Source of the DNA: JAAAOZ01 sp964496595
Lineage (GTDB): Bacteria; Chloroflexota; Anaerolineae; B4-G1; SLSP01
NCBI GenBank assembly: GCA_964496595.1
Contig: CAZCAI010000098.1
Coordinates: forward strand, 1 to 18,112
DNA: 18,112 bases
Reading direction: 5' to 3'
Positions 7,524-15,148 of the stretch are shown here, one piece after another. The notes under the pieces were generated by a model, which was not told the DNA's origin, searched no databases, and was given only the letters and a program-made list of their open reading frames with translations. The first letter of the stretch is position 1. Each line of letters starts with the position of its first letter. Both the position numbers and the translations under genes were made by a program.

Positions 7524-9026
7524 ATGACAACGTTAGAAGCTTTGTGGGAAGCGCGCCTCGCAGTAGAGCGCACATCTCGAGACCCGCATCGGCCCCAATA
7601 CCACTTCCTGCCGCCCGCCAACTGGATGAACGATCCCAACGGACTCATCCAGTGGCAAGGGCGCTATCATCTCTTTTATCAATACAATCCCAACGGCGCA
7701 TTTCACGGCTCGATTCACTGGGGCCACGCCGTCAGCGAGGATGTGGTTCACTGGCGGGATTGGCCTATCGCGCTCGCGCCCACGCCCGGCGGGCCGGATG
7801 CGGAGGGCTGCTGGTCGGGCTGCGCTGTCGATCACGACGGCGCGCCCACGTTGCTCTACACCGGCATCGATCCCCAGGTTGTCTGCCTGGCGACCAGCGA
7901 CGACGCCCTGCTGACATGGCAGAAGCATCCGCTGAATCCCCTCATCGCGGACCCGCCGGACTCGATTCGTGAGCGCACGGGCGGCGATTTCCGTGATCCC
8001 TTTGTCTGGCGCGGCGACGACCGCTGGTATATGGTCATCGGCTCGCGAATCGTGGATCAGGGCGGGATGATCCTGCTCTATCAATCGGATGATCTGCTCC
8101 ATTGGCGCTACGTCCATCCGCTGTTGGTGGGCGATGTGCAGCGGACGGAGCCGTTCTGGACGGGGACGATGTGGGAATGCCCGAATTGGATCGATTTTGG
8201 CGAGGAACAGGCGCTGCTCGTCTCGATGCAGACGCCGCCCTCGGAGCTTTTGTACGTCGGATATTATCTCGGTGCTTTCGATGAAGATGATCTCACGTTC
8301 ACACCGACCTCGGAGCATCTTCTGGATTATGGCCGTTGCTTCTACGCGCCTCAAGTGCTGCGCGATGATCAGGATCGCGTGCTGATGTGGGGCTGGCTCA
8401 TCGAGGGGCGGAGTTCGGCGGCGCAACTGGAGGCCGGTTGGTCGGGCGTGATGTCCCTGCCGCGCGTGGTCTCGCCGGGCCGCGATGGCTGGCTGCGGAT
8501 GCGACCCGCGCCGGAGTTGCAGGCGCTCCGCCGGGCGCATCATCAGTTGGCGGATGTGGATCTGCCCGCGCCCCCGGAGACCTTTCAATTCCTGGACGGC
8601 GTCAGCGGCTATCAGGGTGATAGCTTGGAGATCATCGCCGAGCTATCGCTGGGATCGGCGACGGAGGTGGGCCTCAACGTGCGCTGCTCGCCCGACGAGG
8701 CGGAATGCACGCGCATCGTCTATGACCGCGCCAACGAGGAAGTGCGCTTGGATCTGGCGCAGGCCAGCGCCGATCCAGAGACGAAGCGATCCGTTCACCG
8801 CGCGCCCTTCGTCCCGATAGAGGGGGATGACGACCCGATTCGCTTCCACATCTTCATTGATCACTCCGTCGTCGAGGTCTTCGTCAACGAGCGCATCTGC
8901 CTCACGGGCCGGATCTACCCCACCCGCGCGGATAGCCAGGGCGTCGCAGCCTACGCTCGCGAGGGCGACGCCCGCCTCGTCTCCCTCGACGCCTGGACGC
9001 TGGCGAACATCTGGCTCGGTTCGTAG
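7524..9026 (+). CDS. Glycoside hydrolase family 32 beta-fructosidase (sucrose / sucrose-6-P hydrolase or fructanase)
   Basis: This 500-residue enzyme hydrolyses terminal beta-fructosyl bonds in sucrose, sucrose-6-phosphate or fructans. The three GH32 catalytic motifs are intact: NDPNG with nucleophile D37, FRDP with transition-state stabiliser D158, and WECPN with acid/base E218. The five-bladed propeller region is followed from about residue 345 by the family's C-terminal beta-sandwich, recognised by FIDHSVVEVFVNE and the closing region DAWTLANIW. There is no signal peptide, so it acts inside the cell. The start at 7524 is chosen because CGGAGA sits 6 bases upstream. An in-frame ATG at 7500 would begin inside the hairpin region without an SD. 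No sugar transporter, kinase or LacI-type regulator is adjacent, so the exact substrate is open. Confidence 0.94.
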   Translation: MTTLEALWEARLAVERTSRDPHRPQYHFLPPANWMNDPNGLIQWQGRYHLFYQYNPNGAFHGSIHWGHAVSEDVVHWRDWPIALAPTPGGPDAEGCWSGCAVDHDGAPTLLYTGIDPQVVCLATSDDALLTWQKHPLNPLIADPPDSIRERTGGDFRDPFVWRGDDRWYMVIGSRIVDQGGMILLYQSDDLLHWRYVHPLLVGDVQRTEPFWTGTMWECPNWIDFGEEQALLVSMQTPPSELLYVGYYLGAFDEDDLTFTPTSEHLLDYGRCFYAPQVLRDDQDRVLMWGWLIEGRSSAAQLEAGWSGVMSLPRVVSPGRDGWLRMRPAPELQALRRAHHQLADVDLPAPPETFQFLDGVSGYQGDSLEIIAELSLGSATEVGLNVRCSPDEAECTRIVYDRANEEVRLDLAQASADPETKRSVHRAPFVPIEGDDDPIRFHIFIDHSVVEVFVNERICLTGRIYPTRADSQGVAAYAREGDARLVSLDAWTLANIWLGS

Positions 9027-9057
9027 TCAGCCTCGGAGCGTAAGCGGAGTGGCGTTA

Positions 9058-10845
9058 ATGCGAGCTATGTTTAGAGACAAGACGCAACGCGAGGGGGAAT
9101 TTAAGCGACATCGGGCCGCCTGGATCGTGCTCTTGTTGGTCGCCGCGCTGCTACGGCTTCCCGCTCCTGATTGGGACGCGGGCATCGCCGCGCATCCCGA
9201 CGAGCGCTTCCTGTTGGACGTCGCGCACCGCACGCCCCTGGGCGGCGATCCCTGCGCCGCCGCCCCCGATTTTCCTTATGGTCATCTGCCCGTCTACGCC
9301 GCGCGCCTCCTCATCCTCGCCGCGCCCGACGCCGACCCGCTCTACGCGGCGCGCCTGCTCTCCGGCCTGATCGGCGTGACGTTAGTCGCGCTGGGCGGCG
9401 CCTGGGGCCGCGCCTTAGCCGGCGAGCGGGGCGGCCTGCTCGCCGCCGCGCTGCTCGCCTGTGCGCCGCTGCTCGTGCAACAGGCCCGCTTCTACACCGT
9501 CGATCCGCTGGGCGCGGCCTTCGTCTCCGGCGCGATGTTGGCGGCGACTCGAAGCCGCTGGCGGATGGCGGGCGCGCTGGCCGGATTGGCCGTCGCCTGC
9601 AAGGCCTCGCTGGAGTGGGGGATCGTCGTATTGCTCGTGGGGATACTTCTCACGCAGCGCGAGGATTTTCTCAAAGTCGCGGGCCGCGTCCTGCTCTGCG
9701 CCGCGCTCGCCTTCGCGCTGACCTCGCCTTGGGCCGTGCTGCGCCCCGTCGCCTGTTGGCGTGGGCCTTTGATCCAGGCCGGGATGGTCGCCGGGCGCTA
9801 CGAGGCGCCTTACACCCAGCAATACGCCGGCACGCTGCCGTTCCTCTATCCGCTGTGGCAGATGGCGCTGTGGGGCCTCGGCCCGACGGTCACGCTGGCC
9901 GGCGCGGCGGGTCTGCTCGGCGCGCTGGCGCGCTGGCGGACAACGACCTTGGCTCAACGTTGGGCGGCCCAATATTGGGCACATCTGTTTAGTTTTCTGA
10001 GCAGACCAAGGTGCAACGCACTTGAGCAGAAGGAAAGATGCGGTCTCATGCAGTCTATGCCTGACGACAGGCCCAAAAGTGCGTTGCACCTCACTAGACT
10101 AAACTGTTACTATTGGGCCGCGATCTGGGCCGGGGGCTACTTCTTAGTCACGGCGGGGCTGTACGTCAAATTTCCGCGTTATCTCCTGCCAATCTATCCC
10201 GTGTGGGCGGCCTTCGCGGCGCTGATGGCTGTCGAGGCTGGACGTTACATCGGCACAAAATGGGGACGGCGGCTCGTGTGTGTGGGGCTGCTCGTACCGA
10301 CCGCGCTGTTGGGCATAGCGCAGGCATCGCTCTACGGACAGCCGCATCCGTGGATGGTCGCCTCCCGATGGCTCTATGCTAGAAGCGACGCCGTCGAAAA
10401 TGTCGCAGTAGAAAGATGGGATCATCCCTTGCCGGTGCCGGCGCCGGAAGGAGATCCAGGGCAATTCGAGCAGATGATCCTGCCCATCTTCGCGGAATCT
10501 TCGCCGGAGAAGGCGGCGCAATTGGCCGAGGCGTCCGCACGCGCGGATGTGATCATTTTGGCGAGTCGGCGGGGCTACGGCGCGCTCGCCCGGCAGCCCG
10601 CGCGCTACGCCGAGACGCTGGCGTGGTATCGAGCGCAGCTACAAGCCCGCGAGGTGATTGCATTCGGGCGCTGTCCGAGGCTGGGGCCGTTAGCTCTGAG
10701 CGACGATCCGCTGGCCGATAGCGGCCTGCCGACGCCCCTCTCCTTAGCCGAGCGCTGCGGGACGCCCTACGCGCTGCGCCTCCCCGCGCTGGACGAAAGC
10801 TTCCGCGTCTACGACGCCCCGACGACGTTGTTGCTGGTGGAGTGA
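9058..10845 (+). CDS. Polytopic GT39-like (GT-C fold) glycosyltransferase carrying an in-frame element insertion
   Basis: A 595-residue membrane protein resembling the dolichyl-phosphate-mannose / ArnT-type glycosyltransferases. After the first helix comes LLRLPAPDWD and then HPDE (46-49), the acidic first-loop motif typical of these GT-C enzymes. About ten hydrophobic segments follow, with KFPRYLLPIYPVW in the later membrane region and a soluble C-terminal part from about residue 430. It would transfer a sugar from a lipid carrier outside the membrane; acceptor unknown. The start is ATG 9058 with GGAG 8 bases upstream. The frame stays open back to 8827, but that stretch is an alternative frame of the GH32 gene. 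Residues about 308-351 are encoded by a 130-bp inserted element, and removal of 138 bp restores a smooth QYWAAIWAGG join. Function after insertion is uncertain. The 31-base gap from the GH32 gene suggests co-transcription. Confidence 0.82.
   Translation: MRAMFRDKTQREGEFKRHRAAWIVLLLVAALLRLPAPDWDAGIAAHPDERFLLDVAHRTPLGGDPCAAAPDFPYGHLPVYAARLLILAAPDADPLYAARLLSGLIGVTLVALGGAWGRALAGERGGLLAAALLACAPLLVQQARFYTVDPLGAAFVSGAMLAATRSRWRMAGALAGLAVACKASLEWGIVVLLVGILLTQREDFLKVAGRVLLCAALAFALTSPWAVLRPVACWRGPLIQAGMVAGRYEAPYTQQYAGTLPFLYPLWQMALWGLGPTVTLAGAAGLLGALARWRTTTLAQRWAAQYWAHLFSFLSRPRCNALEQKERCGLMQSMPDDRPKSALHLTRLNCYYWAAIWAGGYFLVTAGLYVKFPRYLLPIYPVWAAFAALMAVEAGRYIGTKWGRRLVCVGLLVPTALLGIAQASLYGQPHPWMVASRWLYARSDAVENVAVERWDHPLPVPAPEGDPGQFEQMILPIFAESSPEKAAQLAEASARADVIILASRRGYGALARQPARYAETLAWYRAQLQAREVIAFGRCPRLGPLALSDDPLADSGLPTPLSLAERCGTPYALRLPALDESFRVYDAPTTLLLVE
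9973..9980. repeat. Left 8-bp target-site duplication
   Basis: TATTGGGC here is repeated exactly at 10111-10118. The two copies flank the 130-bp palindromic element. Neighbouring bases differ on both sides, so the duplication is exactly 8 bp. Confidence 0.8.
9981..10110. mobile_element. MITE-like palindromic insertion inside the glycosyltransferase gene
   Basis: A 130-bp element bounded by direct repeats of TATTGGGC. Near its ends GTTTAGT (9987-9993) faces ACTAAAC (10098-10104). Further in, a perfect 15-bp inverted repeat AGGTGCAACGCACTT (10009-10023) faces AAGTGCGTTGCACCT (10077-10091). A small hairpin GCCTG-ACGA-CAGGC (10059-10072) sits near the apex. It has no room for a transposase, so it would be mobilised in trans. 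One end reads inward GTAACAGTTTAGT, the other ACATCTGTTTAGT, so the termini are imperfect. The 8-bp duplication is compatible with several IS families (IS66, ISL3 and IS256 types among them) and the family cannot be assigned by eye. Confidence 0.85.
10111..10118. repeat. Right 8-bp target-site duplication
   Basis: Second copy of TATTGGGC. Joining sequence left of 9981 directly to 10119 gives codons for QYWAAIWAGG with no frame change, which supports this as the site of insertion. Confidence 0.8.
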
Positions 10846-10852
10846 GGGAGGT

Positions 10853-13800
10853 TTACTTGCCCTCCATAACCGCGATCTCCTCCTCCGTCAGGCCATAGAG
10901 GCGATAGATGATTTGATCGATGATGTGGTCGGCGGCGGCGATGCGCCGGACGAGCGCGCGCATCTCGGGATGGTGGCGGCGGTAGACGCGGACGATGTCG
11001 CTGAGGTTGGCGACCCGTCCCGCCAACATTTTGACGAAGGCTTTGAAGCACGCCTCGTTCCAGGCTAAGGTCTCGTCCAGATGGCGGGTGGCGCGGCTTT
11101 CTTCATCCACGAAGGGCCGGCAGGCTTTGGCCTTCCAGAGGCTCGCTTCCCACTTGCCGTGCTCGCGCAGTTCTTCGAAGGTGTCGGCATCGGTGACGCC
11201 CTCCAAATCGAGCCAGAAATCCTCCGTGCGCGTCTGGCGCTCCTTGTGCATCGCGATCATCCGCTCGGCAAGGTGGGCCAGCAGGTCGTGGATTACATCG
11301 GCCTGTTCGGGGGCGTGCTCCAGGCGCGCTGCGACGAAGGCCATCGCGGGCGCACTCGCCTGCGCTAACATCGCCTGTCCCATCGGCGTGTCAGCGTCGA
11401 AGGCGTGAGCGGTCGCCAGCGCCTGGATCGCCGCTTCGGCCTTGGACTGACCCTCCGCTAACAACGCCGCGCGCTCCGCGGCTGGCGTCGTGAAATCGAT
11501 GCGCCGGATGGGAAGCTTTGCAAGTTGATTCTCAAAATACTCGTAATAGCCGCCTCTTTTGAGTTTCGTATGTCTTAAATGGTAGAACTCAAGTACCTTT
11601 GAATTGAGCAATGCGCAAATATATTCTGGTAGATATGATGTTTCTTTCGAGAAGAACAGAGCGCGTAAATCTCCTCCATCATTCAAATGATGTTCATAGT
11701 CTACACAAAACTTGTTTCCAGTTGCTATGAATGGCGACAAAATGCGTGGCGTATCACTCAAGAATAGATCGGCGTTTCTGGGGTTACTTATTTCCCACCA
11801 TGCGGCCTTACGATTTTGAATGTCATATCGCAATGCTAACTCTTTCTGATAAGGCAGTAGGTAATTTTGGAGATGGGGATAATGATCGAGTTCAATGTTA
11901 TCGGTCCAGATGATCATGTGATCTAGCTCTTCGATATGGTAGCGTTTGATGCTCCCGGATTTTGCCAAAGGATGAACCAATTCTTTCTCAATACGGTATT
12001 GTTCGATAATCTCTATGGTGGGGGCGAAAACGTCATTTTTCCCCGTCTGCATAGACTGCACGATATTGGCAATTTTGGATAATTTAATTGAGCAAAGTCT
12101 TATCTTCTGATCTATATCACTTAATCTCTTGGGCGAGAATTGCCAAGCCTCGCCAGCGAGATTTGGAGTGTCGGTTGTGAAGCGCTCGAATAAAGGTGAT
12201 GATTTGCCTAGCAATGCTTCTGCAACCTCTTCTTCCGGTACTTGATCGTCTCGAATTTTCACCAGGAGTGTGCCCTCTCCCTTTTGTGAGAGATCGCTTT
12301 TTAAGATGAGGATTGAAGCTAATACGTTGACGTCTCGCCCAAACACTTGGAAATTTCCGAAATCCACCAATTTCAGCAGGTGTAACTGGCGCGCGATCCA
12401 AGCTCTCAATGAGCGAGCATACTTTGCCTCTTGGAAATAGCGCGCCACAATGAAACCGCAGCGTCCTGTGCTTGTGGGCAGTATATCCACCAAATAGAGA
12501 AAATAATACAGGATGTCACTATTGCCAGAGAAGACTTCGGCGTAACGTTCACTCAGATATCGACGATAGGATATATCAACTTGCGCAATTGAGAAATACG
12601 GCGGATTCCCCATCACCACATCGAAGCCCGCGTCGTCACCGCGACGTTGGCCTTGTTCATTGTAGAAGACCTCCGGGAAGGCCAGCTCCCAGTGGAAGAA
12701 GTGACGCTCATCTGCCAGGGATCGCGCGCGCTGCACGGCCTCTTGATCCATCAACGCCTCCGGCTGGCCGATGGCCATCAGGGCGGCGTCATATTCGCCC
12801 TTGGTGAACTCGTGGTCGAAGTAGGCGCTGACCCACAGATCGGCCACCGCCTCGAAGGGGGCTTTCAGCTTGCGCACCGCCTGATTGGCGGCGTTCTTGG
12901 CCCGCACCGTGTCGTAGGAATCGCTCTCCTGCGCCGTGATCTCCAAGATGCGGCCCATCACCGTGGGCAGCTTCTCGATCAGCCGCATCTCAAAGAGATT
13001 GGCCTGCCTCGCGCCTGTCGCGTAGCGTGCCTCGCGCTCCCGCAACTGCTTCTTGGTGAGCATCACGGGCGGCGCCTCGCCCAGGTCATCCACCCGCGCG
13101 CCGATGAGCGAATCGCCGCACTTGAGGTGATGATCCAGGAAGCCTAACGGCTTATCGGCGGCGAAGGTCGCCAGCCAGAGACTCAGCTTGGCCAACTCGA
13201 CGGCCAGCGGGTTCTTATCCACGCCGTAGATGCAGCGCTCGACCACGCGCCGCTTCCAGTAGGTCAGATCTTCCTCGGAGGTCTCCTCTCTCGTCTCCGT
13301 CGTCACAGCAGGATCGGTCGCCAGCTCTATCGCCAGATGCTCGGTCGCCTCCACCAAAAAGTGCCCACTCCCCATCGCGGGGTCTAGAATTTTGAGACCC
13401 AATAGCGCATCCACCAACACCTGCCCATCTGCAGTTTTGCCATTTTGTCGCTTTGCTGTTTTGCTGTTTTGTTGCTTTGCCGCTTTGTCGATTTGTCGAT
13501 TTGTCTCTTCACGTAATTGCGCGACCACCGGATCCACGGTGTGCGCCACGATGTACTCGACGATGTACTGCGGTGTGTAGTAGGAGCCGGTGGCCTTCCG
13601 CTCGCCGCGATCCGTCGCTAAGTAGATTTCGCCGGCCGCGTGCTGATCAACGACGTGCGCGTCGGCGGGGGCCTCGGCGGCCTTGACCCAGCGCTCGCCG
13701 TTGCCGTCGCGGATGGCGACGACCGGCTCGTCGGCGTAGCGCGGCTGATATTCCAACAGCCCCTCGTAGATCGAGCCAAGATGCCGGACGCCCAGCGTGC

Positions 13801-15034
13801 GATAATCGACAAACTCGCGCCCGGTCTCGGTCTCGCGGCGACTGAGCAGATCCAACGCCCGGATCAGCGCCGCGTCGCCGATTTCCTTCTCTTCCAAGAA
13901 CGGGTGGTGTTGCGGATCGAAGAGGCCGCCGTCGTAGCGGGGCACATCCAGCGAGCGGTTGAGTTGGGCGTCGTCGCCGCCGATAATCCGAAAGAGCGTC
14001 TCCAATCGACGCCAGACCATCGTGGTGCGCTCGACCCGCGCCATGCGCCCGTCGGCGATATCTTGCGTGATCCGCGAGAGGCTGTAGTACTCGCGGTACA
14101 GTTCGTTCTCCATCGGCAGCAGGCCCCGGCTCTCGCCGTAGAGGATGAAGAGCAGGCGATAGAGCAGGTAGAGGCTCTGATCGTAGATCTCCTGAAGATC
14201 GTCCGGGCCGAGCGCGTTGGGCGATAGATCCAAAAAGCCCTGCATCAGACAGTGGAGCGCCTCGTAGACGTTTTCCTCCAGATCCTCCTCCAGCTCGATG
14301 GCGTAGGCGCGGCTGCCGGCCAGCACGTCGTTCAAGAAGATGCGCCCCTGCGCATCGGGGCGGAAGGCCGTCTGGGCGAAGAAGAGGGTGAAGTAGCGCA
14401 TCCGGCCCGGGTCGCCTTCCTCCAGCAGATGGATCAGATCCACTTCGTAGTAGATCTGGAGCCGCTGGCTGGTCTCCCGATGCACGATGCGCCACAAGCG
14501 GCCATTGGTGAGGATGCCCCAATCCAGTCCCGTGATGCGAATGTAGGTGTCGATCTGGAAGCTGGGGTTTTGATCCGCAAAGCTGGGGGTGCCGCCGCGC
14601 TTCTTCTTGCCCAGCGGCGTATCCCAGCGCTTGACCTCGCCGACGGCCAGCGCCTCGGCGGCGTAGGCCTGGGTACCCTGGGCGCGCGCGGCCGCCTGAC
14701 GCGCGCAATCATCGGGGAAGAAGACGTAATCGGGCTGCTTGATGTACTCATCCATGCCGGGGATCGTGGCCTCGCGTTCGAAGGTGTGGCCTAGCTGGGC
14801 GAAAATTGGGGTGAACCAGTGATCCCGGAGCTGATCCTCATTGTAATCAGCTAATTGATCTCGCTCATCGGCATAGTGCGCTTGCAGCCACGTCAGGAAC
14901 GCCTCGGCCTCATCTAACGCTGCGCCCCACCGAGGATCGCGGGGCAGGATGTTCTCCAGGTAGTGGTCGGAGAACAGGTAGCGGTTGAGATGGGGCGCCT
15001 GCGCGCCTATTTTCAACTGCCAGGGATGCACCAT
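10853..15034 (-). CDS. Type IIG restriction-modification enzyme (Eco57I-like nuclease-methyltransferase fusion)
   Basis: A 1393-residue single-chain enzyme expected to methylate adenine and cut unmodified DNA at a distance from its site. The N-terminal part carries a PD-(D/E)xK-like nuclease signature: PDY with D102, then GEVK with E133 and K135. The methyltransferase core shows a motif X region with TGSYYTP (Y485 is the first Tyr), motif I DPAMGSGHF (551-559) and motif IV NPPY (810-813), the gamma-class N6-adenine pattern. Residues about 814-1172 are AT-rich and should hold the rest of the methyltransferase and target recognition; a helical C-terminus follows. The start at 15034 has AGGAG 8 bases upstream; a longer in-frame start at 15076 adds 14 residues and has no such support. 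An octanucleotide array encodes residues about 510-533. No separate S, R or BREX/DISARM genes are nearby. It converges on the glycosyltransferase gene, with 7 bases between stop codons. Confidence 0.9.
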   Translation of the reverse strand: MVHPWQLKIGAQAPHLNRYLFSDHYLENILPRDPRWGAALDEAEAFLTWLQAHYADERDQLADYNEDQLRDHWFTPIFAQLGHTFEREATIPGMDEYIKQPDYVFFPDDCARQAAARAQGTQAYAAEALAVGEVKRWDTPLGKKKRGGTPSFADQNPSFQIDTYIRITGLDWGILTNGRLWRIVHRETSQRLQIYYEVDLIHLLEEGDPGRMRYFTLFFAQTAFRPDAQGRIFLNDVLAGSRAYAIELEEDLEENVYEALHCLMQGFLDLSPNALGPDDLQEIYDQSLYLLYRLLFILYGESRGLLPMENELYREYYSLSRITQDIADGRMARVERTTMVWRRLETLFRIIGGDDAQLNRSLDVPRYDGGLFDPQHHPFLEEKEIGDAALIRALDLLSRRETETGREFVDYRTLGVRHLGSIYEGLLEYQPRYADEPVVAIRDGNGERWVKAAEAPADAHVVDQHAAGEIYLATDRGERKATGSYYTPQYIVEYIVAHTVDPVVAQLREETNRQIDKAAKQQNSKTAKRQNGKTADGQVLVDALLGLKILDPAMGSGHFLVEATEHLAIELATDPAVTTETREETSEEDLTYWKRRVVERCIYGVDKNPLAVELAKLSLWLATFAADKPLGFLDHHLKCGDSLIGARVDDLGEAPPVMLTKKQLREREARYATGARQANLFEMRLIEKLPTVMGRILEITAQESDSYDTVRAKNAANQAVRKLKAPFEAVADLWVSAYFDHEFTKGEYDAALMAIGQPEALMDQEAVQRARSLADERHFFHWELAFPEVFYNEQGQRRGDDAGFDVVMGNPPYFSIAQVDISYRRYLSERYAEVFSGNSDILYYFLYLVDILPTSTGRCGFIVARYFQEAKYARSLRAWIARQLHLLKLVDFGNFQVFGRDVNVLASILILKSDLSQKGEGTLLVKIRDDQVPEEEVAEALLGKSSPLFERFTTDTPNLAGEAWQFSPKRLSDIDQKIRLCSIKLSKIANIVQSMQTGKNDVFAPTIEIIEQYRIEKELVHPLAKSGSIKRYHIEELDHMIIWTDNIELDHYPHLQNYLLPYQKELALRYDIQNRKAAWWEISNPRNADLFLSDTPRILSPFIATGNKFCVDYEHHLNDGGDLRALFFSKETSYLPEYICALLNSKVLEFYHLRHTKLKRGGYYEYFENQLAKLPIRRIDFTTPAAERAALLAEGQSKAEAAIQALATAHAFDADTPMGQAMLAQASAPAMAFVAARLEHAPEQADVIHDLLAHLAERMIAMHKERQTRTEDFWLDLEGVTDADTFEELREHGKWEASLWKAKACRPFVDEESRATRHLDETLAWNEACFKAFVKMLAGRVANLSDIVRVYRRHHPEMRALVRRIAAADHIIDQIIYRLYGLTEEEIAVMEGK
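13435..13506. repeat. Nine-unit degenerate octanucleotide array inside the R-M gene
   Basis: On the plus strand the units are TTTTGCCA, TTTTGTCG, CTTTGCTG, TTTTGCTG, TTTTGTTG, CTTTGCCG, CTTTGTCG, ATTTGTCG and ATTTGTCT. All nine share TTTG at the same place. Three units make 24 bp, so the coding strand gives an 8-residue period (KQQNSKTA, KRQNGKTA). The 72-bp array lies between the nuclease part and methyltransferase motif I. Units are not identical, which lowers slippage, but a one-unit change would shift the frame. Confidence 0.8.
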
Positions 15035-15059
15035 GGGGGAAACTCCTCTGGGAATAGAA

Positions 15060-15108
15060 GTAGGTCGGATGGGCAATTCGCTGGGTTGGACTGCTCATTC
15101 CGACCTAC
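15060..15108. repeat. Small stem-loop repeat upstream of the R-M gene
   Basis: GTAGGTCGGA (15060-15069) is a perfect inverted repeat of TCCGACCTAC (15099-15108), with 29 bases between. Its 3' arm touches the heptamer array at 15109-15143. The arms resemble REP-type palindromes seen between genes in many bacteria. It lies in the leader of the R-M gene, 26 bases before the start codon, and past the 3' end of the dehydrogenase gene. Confidence 0.55.
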
Positions 15109-15143
15109 GGATGACAAATGACGGATGACGAATGGCGAATGAG
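15109..15143. repeat. Heptanucleotide tandem array (GGATGAC type)
   Basis: Five consecutive 7-bp units: GGATGAC, AAATGAC, GGATGAC, GAATGGC, GAATGAG. The array fills most of the space between the stem-loop at 15060-15108 and the dehydrogenase stop codon at 15149-15151. No coding role is seen. Confidence 0.65.
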
Positions 15144-15148
15144 CGATT

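Noticed and set aside
7533..8588. Minus-strand open frame of 351 codons within the GH32 gene
   Set aside because: Covers the catalytic motifs of a clear GH32 enzyme and resembles no known family.
8827..9057. N-terminal extension of the glycosyltransferase into the GH32 gene
   Set aside because: The frame is open, but the Ser/Ala-rich translation is a shadow of GH32. ATG 9058 has a good SD and begins just before the first membrane helix.
9981..10110. Assignment of the inserted element to the IS66 family
   Set aside because: An 8-bp duplication and one end reading GTAA fit, but the other end reads ACAT and there is no transposase, so the assignment is not justified.
10838..10875. Bidirectional terminator between the convergent glycosyltransferase and R-M genes
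   Set aside because: Only a 5-bp GAGGG/CCCTC pairing is visible, with no T-run on either side.
13435..13506. CRISPR array
   Set aside because: Units are 8 bp with no spacers. The 7-bp arrays at 91-138, 15109-15143 and 16028-16055 likewise have no spacer structure.
13647..14708. Minus-strand open frame of 353 codons inside the R-M gene, in another frame
   Set aside because: Arg/Gly/Ala-rich translation, fully contained in the nuclease half of the R-M enzyme.
10853..15034. Reading the large methyltransferase as PglX of BREX or a DISARM methylase
   Set aside because: No pglZ, brx or drm genes are in the window, and the protein carries its own nuclease motif, which fits type IIG.
15035..15076. 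Fourteen-residue N-terminal extension of the R-M enzyme
   Set aside because: No ribosome site for the ATG at 15076; ATG 15034 has AGGAG at proper distance.
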